Positions 58,867 to 64,000 of a DNA stretch of 64,000 nucleotides are shown here, piece after piece (position 1 is the stretch's first letter; every line of letters starts with the position of its first letter). The notes beneath the pieces are model-generated. The model was given only the letters and a program-made list of their open reading frames with translations. It did not search any database and was not told the DNA's origin. The DNA is from FLUQ01 sp031551515 (GTDB taxonomy: Bacteria; Desulfobacterota; Desulfovibrionia; Desulfovibrionales; Desulfovibrionaceae): contig JAVBNL010000023.1 of NCBI GenBank assembly GCA_031551515.1, positions 35,394 to 99,393 of the forward strand. Reading direction: 5' to 3'. The position numbers and the translations under genes are program-made.

Positions 58867-59713
58867 TCCCAAAATATACGGCGAATACACAACCTCCTGG
58901 TGCCCCGGCTGCGGCAACCACGATGTGCTGGCCGCGGTCAAAAAGGCGCTGGCCATGTGCGATTTGCCGCCGGAAAAGGTGCTGATGGTCAGCGGCATCG
59001 GCCAGGCGGCCAAAGCGCCCCACTACACCAAAGTCAACGTGCACAACGGCCTGCACGGCCGGGCCTTGCCCGTGGCCACCGCCGCGAAACTGGCCAACCC
59101 TGAACTGACAGTGCTGGTCGAATCGGGCGACGGCTGCCTGTACGGCGAAGGGGGCAACCATTTTCTGGCCGCCCTGCGCCGCAACGTCAACATCGCTATT
59201 CTGGCCCACAACAACGGCATTTACGGCCTGACCAAGGGTCAGGCCAGCCCCACCAGCACCGCCGCCATTCAGAGCAAAGCCCAGCCCTTTGGGGTCAACA
59301 ACCTGCCTTTCAACCCCATCGCGGTTGCCATAGCCACCGGCGCGACCTGGGTGGGCCGGGGCTTTTCCGGCGACAAGGACGGGCTTGCGGCACTTATCTG
59401 CCAGGCCGTCAAACACCCCGGCACGGCGCTGCTCGACATTCTCAGCCCTTGCGTTTCCTTCAACAAATACAATACCTTCGCCTGGTACAAGAAGCGCTGC
59501 AAAGCGCTGCCCAAGGACTATGACCCCACGGACAAGTTCGCGGCCTTGGCCCAGGCGGAGAAATGGGATGACGAGATACCCCTGGGCGTCATTTACCGCC
59601 GGGAAGGCCAAGCGAGCATGGAGAGCTTTTTCCCCATGCTGGCCAAGGGTTCCCTGGCTAAACAGCCTACTGACATGAACGAGCTGAAAGCATTCATGGA
59701 CGGGTATAAATAA
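58859..59713 (+). CDS. korB: 2-oxoacid:ferredoxin oxidoreductase beta subunit
   Basis: 284 residues with the thiamine-diphosphate module. WCPGCGNHDVLAAVKKAL supplies two cysteines for the Fe-S cluster. GDGCLYGEGGNHFLAALRRNVNIAILAHNNGIYGLTKGQASPT is the GDG...N TPP/Mg motif, and ISPCVSFNKY provides a later cluster cysteine. It forms the active enzyme with KorA. GGAGG is upstream of its ATG. The CYTH-protein gene follows after eight bases, but the two have no evident functional link. Confidence 0.93.
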   Translation: MLDPKIYGEYTTSWCPGCGNHDVLAAVKKALAMCDLPPEKVLMVSGIGQAAKAPHYTKVNVHNGLHGRALPVATAAKLANPELTVLVESGDGCLYGEGGNHFLAALRRNVNIAILAHNNGIYGLTKGQASPTSTAAIQSKAQPFGVNNLPFNPIAVAIATGATWVGRGFSGDKDGLAALICQAVKHPGTALLDILSPCVSFNKYNTFAWYKKRCKALPKDYDPTDKFAALAQAEKWDDEIPLGVIYRREGQASMESFFPMLAKGSLAKQPTDMNELKAFMDGYK

Positions 59714-59721
59714 GTAAAATC

Positions 59722-60189
59722 ATGGGCACGGAAATAGAACGTAAATTCCTGACCCGCGATGCAAGCTGGAAAACCCCTGGCGGCGGCGTGCTCTGCCGCC
59801 AGGGGTATCTGTGCGCCGACCCGGGCCGCACCGTGCGCGTGCGGGTCATGGGCGGCAAAGGCTTTTTGACCATCAAGGGCGAAAGCGCGGGCGCTTCGCG
59901 GGCGGAATTCGAATACGAGATCCCGGCGGCCGATGCCGAAACCATGCTGGACAGCCTGGCGAAAGGATCGCTTATCGAAAAGCGCCGATATATAATCCCT
60001 TACGGCGGCATGGTCTGGGAGGTGGACGAATTTCTGGGCGCCAACGCGGGCCTGGTTGTGGCCGAGCTGGAGCTAGAACGCGAAGACCAGCCCTTCACCA
60101 AGCCCGCCTGGGTTGGTGAAGAGGTCACGGGCGACGCGCGCTATTACAACGCGAACCTGGTCAAAAATCCCTTCAGTTCCTGGAAATAA
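59722..60189 (+). CDS. CYTH-domain triphosphate-processing protein
   Basis: 155 residues. The start EIERKFL is the ExExK signature of CYTH (CyaB/thiamine triphosphatase) proteins. Further basic and acidic residues line the tunnel: RVRVMGGKGFLTIKGE, FEYEIP, EKRRYIIPYGG, WEVDEF and VVAELELERED. Stand-alone bacterial forms are mostly inorganic triphosphatases. It is co-directional with korAB and convergent with the DUF169 gene, with only four bases between stops, so a shared termination signal was not found. Confidence 0.9.
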   Translation: MGTEIERKFLTRDASWKTPGGGVLCRQGYLCADPGRTVRVRVMGGKGFLTIKGESAGASRAEFEYEIPAADAETMLDSLAKGSLIEKRRYIIPYGGMVWEVDEFLGANAGLVVAELELEREDQPFTKPAWVGEEVTGDARYYNANLVKNPFSSWK

Positions 60190-60193
60190 GCCT

Positions 60194-61030
60194 TTATGCC
60201 TTGCCTTCTTCCCAGGCGCGCCTGCTTCTGTCCACCTTTTTGCGCACGCCCTGCCAGGCGTGGCGCGTCAGGGCCGATTCTTCCATCACCGCAAGCATCT
60301 TGCGATACAGCGATATCGGTGCGGCAAGGGTAAGCTCGTCGGTCTTCAGGTATTTACGGGCCGACATGTCAAAACCGCCCAGCACGGCGCGTTCCTGCCC
60401 GCGCTGCTGATAGACCAGGGGCCAGGCGATAAGGTTGCTGCAACCCGCGCCAAAGGGCGAGACCACGGCGTTGTGGTCTGCTGCGGCATAGCAGGCCAAA
60501 GAATAGAGGCCGGTCAGCACTTCCGGCCGGGCGAAAAAGGCAGCCACCAGCGGCGGCTGTGCATCCGTGAACTGCGAGAGCGGCTTGATGACGCAATATT
60601 TTGCGCCCGCTTCCGGCGGCATGCTGTCTTCCATAAAAATCCGCATGGATTCCGGCGTGGGCAGGTAATGCTCGCCCTCCACCGGGGTGCCCGGCAGGCC
60701 GGTGGAAACGTAGTGCACGTTCATCTCAAGATAGGGCCGGTACAGGCCCGCGTAAAAACCGCCGCCCATGCAGCCGCATTCTTCAAGGCTGATCCAGGCG
60801 GCTTTCCTCTTTTTGCGGGCCAGCCAGATCTTGCCGACAATACAGGAAAAATTGCCGAAGGCTTTTTGCCAGTCGATCTGCCCGGCGCTTTCACGTTCGC
60901 GGGAAAAGATTTCACCCGGCTTGGGGCCGAAGCCCTCAGGCTTCACATCGGTATAATGAATGCCGAAAGGCTCTTCATCGTGGGCCAGAAGTTCAAGAAG
61001 CCGCCCGGTTTGCGCTGTGAGGGTCCGCAT
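60194..61030 (-). CDS. DUF169-family protein
   Basis: 278 residues. Cysteines in FSCIVGKIWLARKKRKAAWISLEECGCMGGGFY and the later CYAAADHNAVVSPFGAGCSNLIAWPLVYQ match the DUF169 pattern. The cysteines are probably metal or Fe-S ligands. The ATG at 61030 follows a strong GGAGGAAG site, so the 12 codons before it are dropped. The function of the family is unknown. It lies 57 bases downstream of a TIGR04076-like gene on the same strand, and both families are enriched in anaerobes. Confidence 0.8.
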   Translation of the reverse strand: MRTLTAQTGRLLELLAHDEEPFGIHYTDVKPEGFGPKPGEIFSRERESAGQIDWQKAFGNFSCIVGKIWLARKKRKAAWISLEECGCMGGGFYAGLYRPYLEMNVHYVSTGLPGTPVEGEHYLPTPESMRIFMEDSMPPEAGAKYCVIKPLSQFTDAQPPLVAAFFARPEVLTGLYSLACYAAADHNAVVSPFGAGCSNLIAWPLVYQQRGQERAVLGGFDMSARKYLKTDELTLAAPISLYRKMLAVMEESALTRHAWQGVRKKVDRSRRAWEEGKA

Positions 61031-61086
61031 ATCTTCCTCCCGTTTCACGTTCGGCGAAAGACACAAGCCGCGCCCTCCGCCGTTCT

Positions 61087-61413
61087 TTATTTCTCGGGGT
61101 CTTCCATGCGCTCAAGCTTATACAGCACCGGGTGCAGCGCGTCTGAACAGCAGATGACATCCGTGCCTTTGGGTCTGATATTGGGGTAATCGTGGCCCAG
61201 GGCCAGAAAGACCACCTTTTGCTGCAGCTCCGCCCAGGCCCAGCTGCAAAAGCCGTCCGGTTTGTTGCAGTTCTGCGAGATGTATTCCGTGCCTTCCTTG
61301 TAGCGCGGGCAGATTTTGGGCACGCCCTTGGCAGCGTATTCCGCGTGGATATCCTCAAGAATGAGGCGTTTGAGCACCGTCAGCTTCACGTCGCGATATT
61401 TCTTTCCGGCCAT
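61087..61413 (-). CDS. TIGR04076-like small protein
   Basis: 108 residues. The layout fits the TIGR04076 family: an N-terminal KLTVLKRLILEDIHAEY, a CPRYKEGTEYI segment, the WAWAELQQKVVFLALGHDYPN helix and the ICCSDALHPVLYKLER end with an adjacent cysteine pair. Cysteines at four places suggest metal binding. No function is known for the family. It is probably co-transcribed with the DUF169 gene downstream. Confidence 0.72.
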   Translation of the reverse strand: MAGKKYRDVKLTVLKRLILEDIHAEYAAKGVPKICPRYKEGTEYISQNCNKPDGFCSWAWAELQQKVVFLALGHDYPNIRPKGTDVICCSDALHPVLYKLERMEDPEK

Positions 61414-61492
61414 GCGGACCTCCTGCTCGTTATTCTTTACGCCGCGGCATCGAAACCCGCAAGAGGAACAGACGGCCGCCAGGCCGTATCGC

Positions 61493-62587
61493 CTATTTCA
61501 CATAGCCCTTCAAATAGCCGTAGCCCTGCTTGTCCATTTCCTCATACGGCACAAAGCGCAGGGCAGCGCTGTTAATGCAATAGCGCAAGCCGCCCTTGTC
61601 CTTGGGGCCGTCGTCAAAGACGTGGCCCAAGTGCGAATCGCCCGCGCGGCTCTTCACCTCGATGCGCCGCATGCCGTGGCTGTCATCCTGCCGTTCGGCG
61701 ATAACAGCCGGGTCGATGGGTTTTGTGAAGCTGGGCCAGCCGCAGCCGGAATCGAACTTGTCGGAGGAAGAGAACAGGGGCTCTCCCGTCACCACATCCA
61801 CATAAATCCCCCGTTCCTTGTGATCCCATAACTTGCCGGTAAAAGCCCGTTCCGTGGCGTTCTGCCGCGTGACGGCGTATGCTTCCGGCGACAGCATTTT
61901 CTTGAGCTCGGCGTCGGAGGGCTTGGGGTATTTACCCGGATCCACGACTTCGATCTTTTCGGTCCGGACATCCTTGAGGCTGCTGAAATCGATATGGCAG
62001 TAGCCGCGAGGGTTCTTTTTCAAATAATCCTGGTGGTACTCTTCCGCGAGGTAATATTTTTGCAGGGGAACCAGCTCCACCGCCAGCGGCTTTGCGTATT
62101 TTTTCTGCACTTCCGCCCTGACGGCCTCCAGCACCGCCTTGTCCTCTTCCCGCACGTAGTACATGCCGGTGCGGTACTGGCTGCCCACATCGTTACCCTG
62201 ACGGTTAAGGCTGGTCGGGTCGATGACGGTGAAAAACTGTTCTGCCAGGGTCTTCAGGCTGATGATTTTGGGGTAGTAGCGAACATGCACGGTCTCCGCA
62301 TGGCCTGTCCTGCCGGAACAAACTTCTTCATAGGTCGGGTTTTCTTTCGAGCCGTTGGCATAGCCCACGGTGACGTCATGCACTCCGGGCATGCGGGAAA
62401 AATACTCTTCCACCCCCCAGAAACAGCCCCCGGCAAAGTATATGTCGCGCAAAGCGGCGTTCTCGGGCGCGTTCTTCGCGGCAGCCGTTCCGCCTTTGCC
62501 GCCGGAGGATGAAAGGCCCGCGGCGTAAGCGCTTGCCGCCGTCAAAACAACACCCGCCGTTATCAGTAAAAGGATGGGTTTTATCAT
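61493..62587 (-). CDS. msrAB: Exported peptide methionine sulfoxide reductase, MsrA-MsrB fusion
   Basis: 364 residues from the ATG at 62587. A signal peptide (IKPILLLITAGVVLTAASAYAA) sends it to the periplasm. The MsrA half has the catalytic GCFWG (Cys55) and YKKVVSG-type flanks such as VTVGYANGSKENPTYEEVCSGRTGHAE. The MsrB half has FDSGCGWPSFTKPI, SHLGHVFDDGP and the catalytic RYCINSAALRFVP. The usual MsrB zinc CxxC pairs are not obvious. It repairs oxidised methionines of both stereoisomers, fitting the presence of an oxygen-using system. A long gap follows it upstream. Confidence 0.93.
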   Translation of the reverse strand: MIKPILLLITAGVVLTAASAYAAGLSSSGGKGGTAAAKNAPENAALRDIYFAGGCFWGVEEYFSRMPGVHDVTVGYANGSKENPTYEEVCSGRTGHAETVHVRYYPKIISLKTLAEQFFTVIDPTSLNRQGNDVGSQYRTGMYYVREEDKAVLEAVRAEVQKKYAKPLAVELVPLQKYYLAEEYHQDYLKKNPRGYCHIDFSSLKDVRTEKIEVVDPGKYPKPSDAELKKMLSPEAYAVTRQNATERAFTGKLWDHKERGIYVDVVTGEPLFSSSDKFDSGCGWPSFTKPIDPAVIAERQDDSHGMRRIEVKSRAGDSHLGHVFDDGPKDKGGLRYCINSAALRFVPYEEMDKQGYGYLKGYVK

Positions 62588-63360
62588 TGGATGCACACTC
62601 CTTGCGGAAAACCGCCCCTCTCTACATTCACGAGGGGGTTTTCAATGCCGCGCCGCAGCCGGTCGGGGGCGCGTCCTTCTTGCGCCTCGCCACTACGGCG
62701 TATACCATATTCATACATAAGAGCGAATAACGCCGGACGCAAGGCGCGCCGGAACCCGGCAAACGGCAGCGGCTACGCGGCCATTGCGGCGCACTACGTG
62801 CGGGCGTGGAAAACAAGCGAAGCTGGTGCTGGAAAACGGTCCGAACGCCGCCAAGATAAAAAAGAATCTACTGTTTTTCAGTAAGCCATTGAATTTGTGG
62901 CGAACATGCGGGAATTTGAACTCTGGGTACGATTCTTCGTACACACGATTTCCAGCCGATTCAGGCCATCTTCAGCGGGGTTGGAGCCATCTTTAAAGGT
63001 GTTGATGCGCCTATGTTTTCCGGCGTCCATGACAATTCAAAAATACCCGAGGGCGGCGAAAAAATGTGCACTGCGCGTGCATGCGCCGTGGCGGGTATCG
63101 TCGTCTTTCAGCCCCGCGCCCCTCTTCGTCAAGATGGTCAAGCACGGCCAAAGCAGCCGGGATGTTCGTTTTCGCCGCCGGCAGGTATCGAAACCCTTGC
63201 TAGATAATATAATCAGCCGCCGTACCTTGCATGGTCCTATAACGCGGCCCTGGGGTCCAACTGCTGGTGTGTCTTTCTATTATAGCTGGACAAAATGATA
63301 ATGAATATTAATTTCAATACATGTATTTTTAACAAGAGGAAAAAACCCGAACATAGTTGC
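62588..63360. other. Gene-poor region with no supported gene
   Basis: 773 bases between msrAB and the adhesin-like gene. A 133-codon frame at 62897-63298 and an overlapping one at 63013-63207 have no ribosome site, mixed codon bias and no recognised family. An Arg-rich part near 63160-63200 hints at a decayed gene. From 63290 on the sequence becomes AT-rich and holds the promoter side of the next gene. Confidence 0.4.
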
Positions 63361-63378
63361 ATGCAACGGTGTACAATC

Positions 63379-64000
63379 ATGAAGCAAATCAACATATTCA
63401 TAATGGCGCTTTTCATACAGACGCCGTTTCTGTCTTTCTCCGCTTTGGCCGAGGACATCACCTATCCGGGCGCTCCTCTGGCCCCCAGCCCCTTTGGCTC
63501 GGTTCCTTCCTCTCTTTTTCCGGGGGGAAGCCTGACCGGCAACACGGTCACCATCACCGGCGGGACCATCAGCGGCGAGGCCTATGGCGGGGTGGTCAAC
63601 GGCCCGGCCAACGTGAGCGGCAATACGGTCACGGTGACCGGATCTCCCTCCATCGGCACGCTGTACGGCGGACGAAGCGCGGGCGGCCTTGTCAGCGGCA
63701 ACACCGTCATTTTCAACAGCGGCACCGTCACCTCCGGCGGCATCATCGGCGGGCGCTCCGCCAGCGGCAGCGCCACGGGCAACAGCGTCACGGTCAACGG
63801 GGGCAATATCCTGGCCGGCGTGCGCGCCGGCCAGAGCGACGGCGGCGGCGAAGCCTCGTACAACAGCCTCACCGTTACCGGCGGAACCATCAATAACAAC
63901 GCCGAGGGCGGCAGCAGCGCCTCGGGAATCGCCGCCGGCAACACGGTGCTGGTCACGGGCGGCAGTTTCAACTTTGACGTCGCGGGAGGCCGGGCCGCCG
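63379..64000 (+). CDS. Autotransporter-like repetitive surface protein, 3' end cut by window edge
   Basis: At least 207 residues, open at the right edge. A signal peptide (MKQINIFIMALFIQTPFLSFSALA) ends near Ala-Glu-Asp. The mature part is built of imperfect repeats of about 20-24 residues with the pattern GN-x-V-T-V-x-G-G-x-I, then a glycine-rich turn GG-x-S/A-x-G. This is a beta-helix-type passenger domain as in autotransporters with GGxxxxG-style repeats. Thr, Gly, Asn and Ser dominate, and Cys and charged residues are rare. The C-terminal beta-barrel should lie beyond the window. A shorter-frame start at 63361 is in frame; the ribosome site is AGAGGA but 20 or more bases away, so the exact start is uncertain. 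Confidence 0.75.
   Translation, partial: MKQINIFIMALFIQTPFLSFSALAEDITYPGAPLAPSPFGSVPSSLFPGGSLTGNTVTITGGTISGEAYGGVVNGPANVSGNTVTVTGSPSIGTLYGGRSAGGLVSGNTVIFNSGTVTSGGIIGGRSASGSATGNSVTVNGGNILAGVRAGQSDGGGEASYNSLTVTGGTINNNAEGGSSASGIAAGNTVLVTGGSFNFDVAGGRAA

Noticed and set aside
62897..63298. 133-codon frame upstream of the autotransporter-like gene
   Set aside because: No ribosome site, Arg/Ser-rich mixed composition and no family; recorded only as part of a gene-poor region.

Overview
The window looks like chromosome of a Desulfovibrionaceae-type bacterium (Desulfovibrio, Bilophila and relatives). This is an inference from gene content. Supporting genes are an adenylylsulfate-reductase-like flavoprotein with a Fe-S/FAD partner, a Desulfovibrio-type outer-membrane porin, cytochrome c553 followed by an aa3/caa3-type oxidase operon, Fe-S fumarase subunits, KorAB, many MBL-fold proteins and GC-rich third codon positions. 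No rRNA, CRISPR array, phage or intact transposase was seen. Most genes sit in tight same-strand operons, often with ATGA overlaps.

Layout. 1-2934 (-): flavoprotein plus Fe-S/FAD oxidoreductase, running off the left edge. 3300-6876 (+): EF-hand membrane protein, a possible gene remnant and a TSUP exporter, separated by related hairpins. 6990-14512 (-): GntR/FCD regulator, ribose-type ABC importer (ATPase, two permeases, binding protein), Tm-1-like protein and PEP-hydrolase-family protein. 14696-16135: NudC and a methyltransferase, convergent on a terminator. 16188-24842 (-): a nine-gene catabolic operon with a Fe-S scaffold-like protein, GGGtGRT protein, PrpF, MBL hydrolase, MFS carrier, LeuC/LeuD-like dehydratase and two-subunit aconitase X. 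It has a good sigma-54 promoter and a divergent PrpR-type activator (25205-27112).

27123-30147: metallophosphoesterase, a pair of inverted repeats, terminator and the fumarase operon. 30350-36517 (-): GntR, multi-pass membrane protein, Tat-exported MBL hydrolase, a CobW GTPase with an unrecognised 280-residue N-terminal domain, and LysR. 36695-39704 (-): PAS protein and an ExbB-ExbD-TonB-like module. 39864-39940: tRNA-Arg(CCG) with its promoter. 40124-45040 (+): membrane protein, CofE-like protein, and a DtnK/PdxA2-type four-carbon acid pair whose kinase gene carries an intergenic-type repeat in frame. 45072-47553: Der and an RpiR regulator, divergent. 47598-48234: long imperfect inverted repeats. 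48419-49849 (-): porin.

50243-56189 (+): cytochrome c553, SCO, oxidase subunits I, III, IV and II, heme O synthase and a DUF4079 protein, then an MBL protein, KorAB and a CYTH protein. 60194-62587 (-): DUF169, a TIGR04076-like protein and exported MsrAB. 63379-64000 (+): start of a repetitive autotransporter-like surface protein.

The most promising candidate for an undescribed system is the sigma-54/PrpR-controlled operon. It combines two aconitase-superfamily dehydratases, a PrpF isomerase, an importer, a lactonase-like hydrolase and a scaffold/GGGtGRT pair, and looks like a pathway for a di- or tricarboxylic or hydroxy acid. The second candidate is the GntR/membrane protein/Tat-MBL/CobW-fusion/LysR cluster.
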